Positions 34,910 to 42,963 of a stretch of DNA of 64,000 nucleotides are shown in pieces (position 1 is the stretch's first letter; every line of letters begins with the position of its first letter). Origin of the DNA: Synechococcus sp. J7-Johnson (GTDB taxonomy: Bacteria > Cyanobacteriota > Cyanobacteriia > PCC-6307 > Cyanobiaceae); NCBI RefSeq assembly GCF_024345795.1, contig NZ_JAGQBU010000001.1, positions 182,015-246,014 of the forward strand, read 5' to 3'. Position numbers and translations under genes: made by a program. Under the pieces are notes generated by a model. The model worked only from the letters and a program-made list of their open reading frames with translations. It did not search any database and was not told the DNA's origin.

Positions 34910-36208
34910 GTGACACCTCTTCCGTCCCAGCTGCCGCCTGAAGACAGCCAGGAGCGCTGGCCCTGGCTGCAGCGCCTCAGGCGGTCGGAAGCGGTGGCCA
35001 CAGGCCCCTGGCTGGAGGCGCTGGAACAGGGTCTGCTGCCTGCGGCCAGTGACCTGGTGGCGGTGTTGGTGGAGAAGCTCGATGGAGCTGGATCAGCCCG
35101 TCTGCTGCGCTGGTGGCTCAGCCTCCCCGACACCAGCGAGCCCGCCGAGGTGGCCCATCGCCAGGAGCTGCTCGATCTGCTCGGTCGCCGCCGGGATCCC
35201 GCCTGTGCTGCCCAGCTGCGGGCCGCCGTGGCTGAGCGGCCGAATCTGGCCCTGCTGCCCCTGCTCGGGCACCAACGTGACAGCCAGGACTTTGCCCGTC
35301 TCGAGCATCTGGCCCGTCAGCCCGGCCCGTCTCCGTTGCGGCGCGCCGCCCTGGAAGGCCTGGCCGTGGGATTGAGCGCCTGGCCCCAGGCGGCCCTGCA
35401 GCAGCTGCTGCTGGAGCTCTGCAGCGACCTCGATGGAGCGCTCGCCTCCCAGGCCGTGGATCTGCTCGCCCGCCTGCCGAGCGGCCGCCAGGGGCTCGAG
35501 CGGGTGCTGGCCAGCCCCCTCGACCCTGGGGCCGAAGCCCGGGCCCGGCGGCGGCTGGCGGCCCTGCCCCGCAGCCCGCTCCTGCTGGTGGTTCATGGAC
35601 GCGCCGGGGGGGTGATCCCCGAGGAGCTGCAGGCCCTTGCCCTCGACCTGGAGCGCCGTCGGCGCGCTCCTGTGCGGCTGCAGCCCCTGAGCGGCAGCGT
35701 GGCTCAGGCCGATCCAGCCGCCCCGGGGCTGGGGAACGCCCAGCGGCCACTCACCCTCGTGCCCCTGCTGCTGCTGCCCGGCACCCACGTGCGCCAGGAC
35801 ATCCCGGCGATCGCGGCGGCCTGGCGCCGCCACGGCCCCGTGCGGCGGCTTCCCTTCCTGGGAGCCTGGCCCAGCTGGCAGGCGGCGATCGCCGACGAAC
35901 TGGCTGATCTGGCGGCCAGCCACGGCCAGGGATCGCCGCCGCTGTTGCTGCACCACCCGCTAGAGCCGGGCCTGGCCGACCGCTATCTGGCGCACCTTGC
36001 GCGCCGCTGTTCAGCGACTTGTCAAGCCGCTCCATACACTGCGACTGATCTCGAGGACCTGACTCTGGCAATCCGCGGCGCTGCCCTGCCCCTGGCCCTG
36101 GCCGCGAACCGGCTCACCGAGAGCCTGCCCGCTGCGCTGGGGGCCCCGCTGCTGCAACGTCCACGCTTCCAGTCCCTGCTGCTCGATCAGCTCGAGGCCC
36201 TGCCATGA
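34910..36208 (+). CDS. CbiX/SirB-type chelatase with N-terminal HEAT-like domain
   Basis: 432 residues. About 1-220 are helical repeats (RRDPACAAQLRAAVAERP, DFARLEHLARQPGP and LASQAVDLLARLPSG show HEAT-like spacing). About 225-430 are a CbiX-like chelatase: LLLVVHGRAGG contains the first active-site His (GHGSR in the family), and LVPLLLLPGTHVRQDIPAI contains the second (PGxHxxxDIP). It is followed by cobA with a 4-bp overlap, so it probably inserts iron into sirohydrochlorin to supply NirA. The repeat domain is an unusual addition and may mediate binding to NirA or CobA. The ATG at 34910 is the only plausible start. Confidence 0.8.
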   Translation: MTPLPSQLPPEDSQERWPWLQRLRRSEAVATGPWLEALEQGLLPAASDLVAVLVEKLDGAGSARLLRWWLSLPDTSEPAEVAHRQELLDLLGRRRDPACAAQLRAAVAERPNLALLPLLGHQRDSQDFARLEHLARQPGPSPLRRAALEGLAVGLSAWPQAALQQLLLELCSDLDGALASQAVDLLARLPSGRQGLERVLASPLDPGAEARARRRLAALPRSPLLLVVHGRAGGVIPEELQALALDLERRRRAPVRLQPLSGSVAQADPAAPGLGNAQRPLTLVPLLLLPGTHVRQDIPAIAAAWRRHGPVRRLPFLGAWPSWQAAIADELADLAASHGQGSPPLLLHHPLEPGLADRYLAHLARRCSATCQAAPYTATDLEDLTLAIRGAALPLALAANRLTESLPAALGAPLLQRPRFQSLLLDQLEALP

Positions 36209-37020
36209 GCGCAGGCACGGCAGATTCTTCGCAGCCAGCTTTAGAGCCTCTGGGCACCGTGTATCTGGTGGGAGCCGGCCCAGGCGATCCCGAGCTGATC
36301 ACGCTCAAGGCCCACCGGCTGCTGCAGTGCTGTGATGCCCTCGTCTACGACTCCCTCGTGCCGACGGCCCTGCTGGACCTGACCCCGGCAGGCTGCGAGC
36401 GGCACTTCGTGGGCAAGCGCCGGGGGCATCATTCCGTCCCCCAGCCGAGCACCAACGCCGTGCTGGTCGACCTGGCCCACCGCCACCGCACGATCGTGCG
36501 TCTGAAAGGCGGCGATCCATTCCTGTTCGGCCGGGGTGGCGAGGAAGCGGCCCACCTGGCCAGCCATGGGGTGCCGGTTCAGGTGGTACCCGGTGTCACC
36601 GCCGGCATCGCCGCACCGGCCTACGCCGGAATCCCCGTCACCCACCGCAGAGCGGGCTCCAGCGTCACCTTCGTGACAGGCCATGAGGAGATCGACAAGG
36701 GGCGGCCCGGGGTTGATTGGCGGGGCCTGGCCCGCAGCAGCGATGGACTGGTGATCTACATGGGGCTGCACAACCTCCGCCGCATCTGCGATGAGCTGAT
36801 CGCCGGTGAGCTGGCGCCAGACACACCCGCGGCGGTGATCCAGCAGGGGACCGTCAGCGGCCAGCGGCAGCTGGTGAGCACCCTGGGGGAGCTAGCTGAT
36901 GCGGCCGAAGCCGAGGGCTATGGCTCCCCCTCGATCGTGGTGATCGGCCATGTGGTGCTCGAGCGGGTGGCGGCCTGCGCGCCCCCACCGGCGGATGTGG
37001 AGATGCCGATCCCGTTCTGA
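36205..37020 (+). CDS. cobA: Uroporphyrinogen-III C-methyltransferase
   Basis: 271 residues, SUMT. Motifs: VYLVGAGPGDPELIT (SAM site P-loop), LVYDSLV, VRLKGGDPFLFGRGGEE, VPVQVVPGVTAGIAAPAYAG, GIPVTHR, and VIYMGLHNL. It methylates uroporphyrinogen III at C2 and C7 to give precorrin-2, the siroheme precursor. It lacks the CysG dehydrogenase/chelatase fusion, so oxidation must be supplied elsewhere, while the upstream gene can chelate iron. The start overlaps the upstream stop (ATGA). Confidence 0.93.
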   Translation: MSAGTADSSQPALEPLGTVYLVGAGPGDPELITLKAHRLLQCCDALVYDSLVPTALLDLTPAGCERHFVGKRRGHHSVPQPSTNAVLVDLAHRHRTIVRLKGGDPFLFGRGGEEAAHLASHGVPVQVVPGVTAGIAAPAYAGIPVTHRRAGSSVTFVTGHEEIDKGRPGVDWRGLARSSDGLVIYMGLHNLRRICDELIAGELAPDTPAAVIQQGTVSGQRQLVSTLGELADAAEAEGYGSPSIVVIGHVVLERVAACAPPPADVEMPIPF

Positions 37021-37120
37021 ACCGGATGGCTGGGCAGTACGCCCTGCCATGGGACGGGGTACGGCAAGCCGCCCACAGGGGACCGCCCAGAGCTTGTAAC
37101 GTTATGTAAAAATAATCGTC

Positions 37121-37297
37121 ATGAACACCTCCCTCTCGCGCGAATTCTCCACAGCCGTGCACTCACGGGCCATCGACAACTGCAACGACATCGAAGAGCT
37201 GCGCCAGGTGGCCAAGACCCTGCTGCGCGCCTGGCAGCTCCAGGCCGACTTCACGGCCGACTACGGCGCCAAACTGCTTAACATCAAGCTCCGCTGA
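37121..37297 (+). CDS. Small 58-residue protein downstream of cobA
   Basis: A short ORF beginning MNTSLSREFSTAVHSR and ending ADFTADYGAKLLNIKLR. It is charged and helical, with ELRQVAKTLLRAWQLQ as an amphipathic helix, no signal peptide and two Cys-free helices. Codon use matches the flanking genes. It ends 42 bp before the stop of the convergent CsgG-like gene. An AT-rich stretch just before its start carries GTA-N8-TAA (37096-37109), close to an NtcA site but only 11 bp from the ATG. Location suggests a nitrogen-linked small protein; I do not recognise a family. Confidence 0.55.
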   Translation: MNTSLSREFSTAVHSRAIDNCNDIEELRQVAKTLLRAWQLQADFTADYGAKLLNIKLR

Positions 37298-37339
37298 CCA
37301 ACCGGCACAACACAACCGGCCCAACACAAGTGGCCGGAA

Positions 37340-38194
37340 TCACTCCAGCTGCAGCACCCCACGGGTGCGTTCACGCCGCTGCTGCTCCTGAGCCTCGAAG
37401 CTGGCCATGCAGTTGCCCTTGGGCACCAGCAGGCAGCTCACGTAGCTCGAAGCATCGATCAGCGCGGCACGGATGGCCTTGGCCGCCGGGGTGCGCTGGG
37501 CCTCTGAACTGTTGGAGCCGAAGCGCAGGGTGCCTGCAGCCGCGGTGAGGCCTTGGCCTGTGCGCCCCATGTTGGGGGCAAGGAAAAGCGCCAGACCGGC
37601 TGCCGGCAGCAGATTCACCCCATCCTCACGGGCAGCGGCTGTGTTGCTGGCTCGCCCCTCCACCGTGCGCTGGCCCACCACTTCACCGGTGGTGCTGTCC
37701 ACCACCCGCACGTCGATCGCCACATAGTCCTTGGTTTCGGCCTGCTGCTTGTCGGTGCCGAAGCCCAGCAGACCGAAGTTGCTGCCGGAGGTCTTGCTCT
37801 CGACGTTGGACTCATACGAGCTGACCGTACCGAGCACGATGTAGCGGGCCCCGGTCATCTGCCCACGCTGAGCTGAATTGGCGCTCTTGCGCACGATGCC
37901 CAGCTCCGCAAGTTCCTGTTCGGAAAGCACCGCCTTGAGGTTGTTGCGCTCCACCACCTGGATATCGCCGGTGGCCTGGAGTTCATTGGCGAGCATCGCC
38001 GCCAGATCGGTGGCCACGGGTCCCTGCCACCACCAGGTCTGCTGGGTGACGGTGTTCTTGAAATCCGGCACCGAGACGGTGGGCCGGCCCGCGGGCCGCG
38101 GCTGCGAAAGAGCCGGTACCGCCGCGACGCCAAGACCGAGCCCAGCGGCCAGGAGCGCAATGGTGAAGAAGATGGGGCGATCGGGCAAGGCCAT
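37340..38194 (-). CDS. CsgG/HfaB-family exported protein
   Basis: 284 residues. A signal peptide (FFTIALLAAGLGLGVAAVPA) is followed by the CsgG fold: VPDFKNTVTQQTWWWQGPVA, LQATGDIQVVERNNLKAVL, ELGIVRKSANSAQRGQMTG and ARYIVLGTVSSYE. Related proteins form outer-membrane export pores for curli or holdfast material, or act as stress-related lipoproteins. No lipobox Cys is present, so a soluble or non-lipidated form is expected. No curli genes are nearby, so the curli role is not supported. Confidence 0.8.
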   Translation of the reverse strand: MALPDRPIFFTIALLAAGLGLGVAAVPALSQPRPAGRPTVSVPDFKNTVTQQTWWWQGPVATDLAAMLANELQATGDIQVVERNNLKAVLSEQELAELGIVRKSANSAQRGQMTGARYIVLGTVSSYESNVESKTSGSNFGLLGFGTDKQQAETKDYVAIDVRVVDSTTGEVVGQRTVEGRASNTAAAREDGVNLLPAAGLALFLAPNMGRTGQGLTAAAGTLRFGSNSSEAQRTPAAKAIRAALIDASSYVSCLLVPKGNCMASFEAQEQQRRERTRGVLQLE

Positions 38195-38459
38195 GAATCA
38201 CAGCGAGCGTCCATTCAAACGATGATGTCCAGGAATTCCAGGGGTACGCCCGAGGAAAGCTGCCCGGTGCCTGGCTGTCATGACCGGATCGGCATCTGTC
38301 CGCAGCGAGCCGGTTCCGTAGCGTCCTGCACGTCCGCGGGGACAGCGGCTCTGTTGAATGGAAGGACTTCACACCGTCTGGCCGTAAGTGCCGACGGTTG
38401 CCGCCATGGCCGCATCTTTGCTCCGTAACAGTGAACAGAAAGGGCCCAGGCCGGCTCCG

Positions 38460-38936
38460 ATGTTTGAACTGATTCCCTACGAGAAGTTCCGGGACACCCC
38501 GGCTGTGCGCTTCTTCGACATCACGGTGCCCACCTCCAACGCCCGGGATCTGGTGGTGCACACCGGGCCGGCCGTGAGCCCCCCAGACGACCCCGAGACC
38601 GGCGCCTGGCAGTTCTATCTCCATCCCCACCAGGAGGACAACCTGCTGGCGATGCACGGCGGCCGCACCTTCTTTCTGGTCAACCTGGGCTGGAACTACC
38701 CCTTCCACATCGTCCGCCTCGACACCGGTGGCGACATCCTGCGCATCCCCCCTGGCACCTTCCACCGCTCGGTCTCCGACCCCGATGGCTCTCTGGTGCT
38801 CAACCAGGCTGTGCGCGAGAAGGGAGCCTCGCTGGTGCGTGAGTTCCGCGTCTACAACAGCCATAACATCCCCCGGCTGTTCGCCGTCACCAGCCAGACG
38901 GCACCTCTGCCGAAGCTGCACGGCGTGAGCTGGTGA
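38460..38936 (+). CDS. Cupin-like protein
   Basis: 158 residues. The beta-barrel block HPHQEDNLLAMHGGRTFFL is followed by GGDILRIPPGTFHRSVS, which match cupin motifs 1 and 2 (His-rich metal ligands and the G-x5-P-x-G-x2-H pattern). Likely a metal-dependent small-molecule enzyme or sensor in the cytoplasm. I chose the ATG at 38460 over the GTG at 38388, where the N-terminus is unlike protein. Ends 12 bp before the tRNA. Confidence 0.75.
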   Translation: MFELIPYEKFRDTPAVRFFDITVPTSNARDLVVHTGPAVSPPDDPETGAWQFYLHPHQEDNLLAMHGGRTFFLVNLGWNYPFHIVRLDTGGDILRIPPGTFHRSVSDPDGSLVLNQAVREKGASLVREFRVYNSHNIPRLFAVTSQTAPLPKLHGVSW

Positions 38937-38948
38937 AGGACTGAGAGA

Positions 38949-39021
38949 TGGGGGTCGCGAGGATCGAACTCGCCTAAGGCGGATTATGAGCCCGCTGCAT
39001 TCACCAGATTGCTAGACCCCC
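38949..39021 (-). tRNA. tRNA with CAT anticodon (elongator Met, or Ile2)
   Basis: The minus strand folds as a full cloverleaf of 73 nt. The 7-bp acceptor GGGGGTC pairs with GACCCCC (discriminator A, no encoded CCA), the D stem is GCA/TGC, the anticodon stem is GCGGG/TCCGC around the loop CTCATAA (anticodon CAT), and the T stem is GCGAG/CTCGC around TTCGATC. The perfect first acceptor pair argues against initiator tRNA. Elongator Met is favoured; an Ile tRNA modified by TilS cannot be excluded from sequence alone. Confidence 0.92.
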
Positions 39022-39037
39022 TGGCTGGTTCCTGACC

Positions 39038-39658
39038 TCACCAGAGGCCACGAACCGGTCTGAGTTCGGGGGAACTCTGAACGGGCTGGTCCATTGGGAA
39101 AGAATTGGCTCGGGGCTGAGCCGCTTCGACCGGCAGCGAGATGGGAGCCACCTGCAGGCTGGCGGAGAAGATCGAGGGGAGATCGGCATTGCGCCAGGGC
39201 ATCGGGGCGCTTTGCTCCTCGAGCAGCGCTGCTGTGGTGTTGCTGATCGCGGAGGAGTCCCAGATGATGGCCTGCTCGGGGAAGCCCAGCCCCATCACCC
39301 TGTTGCCTTCGGGGCCTCCCATGGCGATGCCAAGGATGTCGGTGATCTGGTGGGTCAGGCTGACCCCACGGGCAAAGGTGGAGCGCCAGCTGTAGGCACG
39401 CTGCTGAACGAGTTCCGCGGTGGTCTGGATCTCTCCACAGCGGGTGACCTCCACGGGAGCACTGAGCGGCTGGGTGCTGTTGCCGGTGCCGGCCAGGGGC
39501 GCCTCCAGGGTGGTGGTGCAGATCACCGGGCCCGCGACAGCGGGAGTTGAGGGCAGCAGAGCCAGAGCGCCGCCGGTCAGGGCGCCAAGTACCACAGGCA
39601 CCACAGGCACTGCACGGGCCCATTCAACCCGGAGGGAGATGGGGAAGGCGTCTGAGGG
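39038..39658 (-). CDS. Exported protein of unknown function
   Basis: About 206 residues. A hydrophobic N-terminal segment ([20 protein letters not shown]) ends in AVAGP, a good signal peptidase site. The mature part has two Cys (VICTT, VTRCGE) and the block [20 protein letters not shown], followed by [17 protein letters not shown], which reads like a conserved family core. No catalytic motif visible. Start taken at the ATG at 39658 rather than 39679. Immediately upstream of the tRNA on the same strand. Confidence 0.7.
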   Translation of the reverse strand, partial: PSDAFPISLRVEWARAVPVVPVVLGALTGGALALLPSTPAVAGPVICTTTLEAPLAGTGNSTQPLSAPVEVTRCGEIQTTAELVQQRAYSWRSTFARGVSLTHQITDILGIAMGGPEGNRVMGLGFPEQAIIWDSSAISNTTAALLEEQSAPMPWRNADLPSIFSASLQVAPISLPVEAAQPRANSFPMDQPVQSSPELRPVRGLW

Positions 39659-39816
39659 CATGGCTTTGCGGCAGTTCATGGCTCAGGCGGCCAGCAGGGG
39701 ACAGGAATGGGCATGACACCCTGATCATCGCGCAAACTAGGCCGTTGAGCCGTGCTCTGCCAGGGGTCTTGGCCGGAGCGCCGCCGCCCCTGCTCACCCG
39801 CTTGCTCTCCGCTCCG

Positions 39817-40407
39817 ATGCCATTGACCCCCATCCCCGAGACAGCCCCGGGGCGCCGCCAGGTGCTGCTGGAGCTGCTGGCCACCAGGGCCTACCGCCAC
39901 GGCCAGTTCACCCTGGCGTCGGGCCGCAGCAGCGACCACTACGTGAACTGCAAGCCGGTGAGCCTCAGCGGTTACGGCCTGGCCCTGCTGGCCATGGCCC
40001 TGCTGGAGCAGGTGGAAGGGGACGCAGCGGCCGTGGCCGGCCTCACCCTCGGCGCCGATCCCCTGGTGAGTGGCGTGGCGATGGCCGCAGCCCAGGCGGG
40101 GCTTCCCCTCGACGCCCTGATCGTGCGCAAACAGGCCAAGGGGCACGGCACCGGCGCCTGGCTGGAGGGGCCCCTGCCCGCCACAGGAAGCCGCATCACC
40201 GTGCTGGAAGACGTGGTGACCACGGGCGGTTCGTCGCTGCAGGCGGTGCAGCAGTTGCGCCAGGCCGGCTACGTGGTGGAACGGGTGGTCACGATCGTCG
40301 ATCGCCAGGAGGGGGGCTCAGGCGCCATGACGGCGGCTGGTCTGGAGCTGCGCAGCCTGTTCCTGCTTGAAGAGATCGCCGCGGCGGCGCGGACTTTGCA
40401 AGGGTGA
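39817..40407 (+). CDS. pyrE: Orotate phosphoribosyltransferase
   Basis: 196 residues converting orotate and PRPP to OMP in pyrimidine synthesis. Motifs: [20 protein letters not shown] at the N-terminus, [12 protein letters not shown] (catalytic loop with Lys), and the PRPP-binding [16 protein letters not shown]. The start is the ATG at 39817 (MPLTPIPE); the frame upstream to 39547 overlaps the exported-protein gene antisense. Followed closely by ygfZ. Confidence 0.93.
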   Translation: MPLTPIPETAPGRRQVLLELLATRAYRHGQFTLASGRSSDHYVNCKPVSLSGYGLALLAMALLEQVEGDAAAVAGLTLGADPLVSGVAMAAAQAGLPLDALIVRKQAKGHGTGAWLEGPLPATGSRITVLEDVVTTGGSSLQAVQQLRQAGYVVERVVTIVDRQEGGSGAMTAAGLELRSLFLLEEIAAAARTLQG

Positions 40408-40426
40408 GCCCATCGCTGCCCCCGCC

Positions 40427-41380
40427 ATGGACTTGAACCGCTCCACCCCCTTGGGCCCCTGGGACTGGCGGCCCGCCAGCCCCAGCCGCTGGGATCAGCC
40501 CGTGAGCCTGATTCGCCTGGAAGGGCCTGACAGCCTGCGCTTCCTCCATGGCCAGAGCAGCCAGGATCTGGAGCGTGCCCAGCCCGGCCAGTGCCTGGCC
40601 ACCTGCTGCCTCACCCCCACCGCCCGAGTGCGAGGCCTGGCGGAGGTGCTGGTCGACGCCAGCGGGGCCTGGCTGGTGATCACCGCCGGCGAGGGGGCCG
40701 CCATCCATCAGGCCCTCGACCGGGTGCTCTTCCCCGCCGATCAGGTGAACCTGGGGCCCCTGCTGTCCGGGACGCTGATCAGCCTGGAGGGAGCTGCCGG
40801 GGCCATTCAGGACACCAGCGTGGGCTGGCGGCTGCCGGGCGATCGGCTGGTGCTCATGGATGGGGAGTACCTCACCGCAGAGCTTGAGGCCATCCCGGCC
40901 CTTGGGCCGATCGAGAGCGAGCGCTGGCGCCTCAGCCAGGGGAGGCCGCTGGCCCCCAACGAAATCAGCGAGGAGGTGAACCCCTTTGAGCTCGGGCTGG
41001 CGGATCGGGTCAGCCTCAGCAAGGGTTGCTATGTGGGCCAGGAAACCCTGGCCAAGCTGGCCACCTACGACGGCGTCAAACAGCAGCTGCGGCGCTGGTG
41101 CTGGGCGGAACCGGCGGCAAGCACCGCTCGCACTGACGCAGAGCCGGTGGTGGGGACAGTGCTGCGCACCTTCAGCGGTGAGCGGGCTGGACGGATCACC
41201 TCCAGCCTGCGCCTGAACGCCGGGCCCGACGGCACCAGCCTTTGGCTGGGGCTGGCATTGGTGCGGCGTCAGGCCCTGGCGGAGCCACTGCTGCTGGCCG
41301 GCGAGGGGATCACCCTGGAGATCTCCGAACCCATGGGGGTGGTGGCGCCACCGGTGGGGGCTGGCAGCGCCGCGTCCTGA
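40427..41380 (+). CDS. ygfZ: YgfZ/GcvT-like folate-binding protein
   Basis: About 317 residues. The diagnostic KGCYVGQE motif is present, along with RFLHGQSSQDLERAQPGQCL at the N-terminus. The family binds tetrahydrofolate and supports Fe-S cluster enzymes (for example MiaB-type tRNA modification). The ATG at 40427 is used because the frame's earlier start lies in pyrE. The 3' end overlaps the next minus-strand gene by 112 bp. Confidence 0.9.
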   Translation: MDLNRSTPLGPWDWRPASPSRWDQPVSLIRLEGPDSLRFLHGQSSQDLERAQPGQCLATCCLTPTARVRGLAEVLVDASGAWLVITAGEGAAIHQALDRVLFPADQVNLGPLLSGTLISLEGAAGAIQDTSVGWRLPGDRLVLMDGEYLTAELEAIPALGPIESERWRLSQGRPLAPNEISEEVNPFELGLADRVSLSKGCYVGQETLAKLATYDGVKQQLRRWCWAEPAASTARTDAEPVVGTVLRTFSGERAGRITSSLRLNAGPDGTSLWLGLALVRRQALAEPLLLAGEGITLEISEPMGVVAPPVGAGSAAS

Positions 41381-42861
41381 TCCAGCAGCCAGCGGGCCAC
41401 TGCCCAGGTGGCCAGACAGTCGTCGTGGTTGTAGCGGAAGATCCGGCGCAGGCCATGGAGACTTCCCCGGCCCGCCGGGGTGCCGTCGCCGCGCCACTGG
41501 CGCCACCAGAGCAGGCAGCGGGCCCCATCCACTCCCTTCTGGCTCCAGGCAAAGCCAAGCCAGCCGGCCACCGCCTTGAGGCCATAGCTGTTCACCGGCA
41601 GTAACCAGTGCTGGCGCAAGCGCTGGTGCAGGTCCACCAGGCGCCTGCGCAGGGCTGCAAGCTCGCGCTCGCTGGCCCCCTGGCGGTGGGCCAGGCGTAC
41701 CAGGGCGATCGACTCGGTTTCGCCGTAGTGGAGCAGGGGCCAGTCGGGGGGCGTGGCCGCCAGCAGCCGGCGCAGCCGCTGCCAGAGCCTGGCCTCGCCG
41801 TGTTCCTGCAGGGCCAGCAGCGGGCGGTAGCAGCCGATATCGGTCGCCAGCCCTGCGGGCCAGTGGCCAGCGGCATCCCGCTCAATGCGAAGGAAGCCGT
41901 GCAGAAAGTCGTCGCGGGCGTCGGGATCGGATTCGATGTCGTAGACGAGCATCCCGCTGGCGGTAGCCAGCTCGGGCAGGGCTGTGGCTGCCTGGCCGGG
42001 CTCCACCGGCAGGCGCAGGGGCTCCCCCCGCTGCTGCACGCTGGCCTGGGCCACCAGCCGCGCCGCCACCTCGCGGTGCTGCTCGCCGTGCACCTCCAGC
42101 GCATCCGCGAGGACCTCGGGATCGGCCGCGGCCAGGGCACCCAGCTGGGACAGGCCGAGCTCAAGCAACAACTCACGCCGCTTGGCGCCGATGCCGCTGA
42201 CCTCGCTGAGGTGGCCCTGCACGGCCGCCTCCTGATCGCAGAGACCGCGCCAGGAGCAGAGCACGCACTTCTTGCGGTCGCTCACCAGCGCTGGCGGCTT
42301 GGGGCGCTCCAGGTCCGCCGCCACTTTGGGCAAGGCCTCATCCAGCTGGCGCAGCAGTCCATCCCCGAGCACCAGCCGCTCCCGCTCGAGCCGCCCGGAG
42401 CCTGTCGCCACCACCAGGCCATGGCTGACAGGCCCCTGCTGCCACCCCGAGAGCAGCTGCCCCCATAGCCCCATCACCAGCCGGTGCTCACGGGTGAGGC
42501 GACGGCCCTGGCGGGCCATGACGGGCTCGTAGGCGTAGGCCCCCCAGCGGCTCTCCCCGCTGCTGCGCCGCAACAGCGGTGGATGGGCCTCCAGCGCCAG
42601 GCCGGCGGGGCCCCTGCCCCTGAGTCGAACGCCTACCACCGCAGGGGCCCCGTCGGCGCAGGCGGCCTCCCCTGCCAGGGGCTGCTGCTCGAGCAAGCTC
42701 ACGAAACAGCGCTGCTGATGGTCGAGCTGAAGGGCCCGGTGGGCGCTCCAGATCCGCTGGTCGGGATCACCGTGGCGATCGAGCCAGGCACGGCGCCGAC
42801 AGCGCAGCCAGCTGCGCAGCAACCGGTCGGTCACCAGCTGGTTGGACGGTTCAGCCGACAT
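41269..42861 (-). CDS. TM0106-family RecB-like nuclease with RNase H-type domain
   Basis: 530 residues. The N-terminal part is RecB-like, with three conserved Cys in KKCVLCSWRGLC that could bind an Fe-S cluster. A helix-hairpin-helix-like VSGIGAKRRELLLELGL follows. The C-terminal part is a ribonuclease H-like exonuclease domain with MLVYDIESDPD (metal Asp-x-Glu), LLHYGETESIALV, and YNHDDCLATWAVARWL (Asp pair). The substrate is nucleic acid; the specific role is unknown. Overlaps ygfZ at its 3' end, tail to tail. Confidence 0.85.
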   Translation of the reverse strand: MSAEPSNQLVTDRLLRSWLRCRRRAWLDRHGDPDQRIWSAHRALQLDHQQRCFVSLLEQQPLAGEAACADGAPAVVGVRLRGRGPAGLALEAHPPLLRRSSGESRWGAYAYEPVMARQGRRLTREHRLVMGLWGQLLSGWQQGPVSHGLVVATGSGRLERERLVLGDGLLRQLDEALPKVAADLERPKPPALVSDRKKCVLCSWRGLCDQEAAVQGHLSEVSGIGAKRRELLLELGLSQLGALAAADPEVLADALEVHGEQHREVAARLVAQASVQQRGEPLRLPVEPGQAATALPELATASGMLVYDIESDPDARDDFLHGFLRIERDAAGHWPAGLATDIGCYRPLLALQEHGEARLWQRLRRLLAATPPDWPLLHYGETESIALVRLAHRQGASERELAALRRRLVDLHQRLRQHWLLPVNSYGLKAVAGWLGFAWSQKGVDGARCLLWWRQWRGDGTPAGRGSLHGLRRIFRYNHDDCLATWAVARWLLDQDAALPAPTGGATTPMGSEISRVIPSPASSSGSARA

Positions 42862-42963
42862 GGCGGCAGGCTACGGCGGGGGGTGGCCTGCCGCCAGGCC
42901 GGCACCTGCTGGCGCCCAGGCCGGCCTGCCGACTGCTACGAGCTACTGAACACCGATGCCCCC

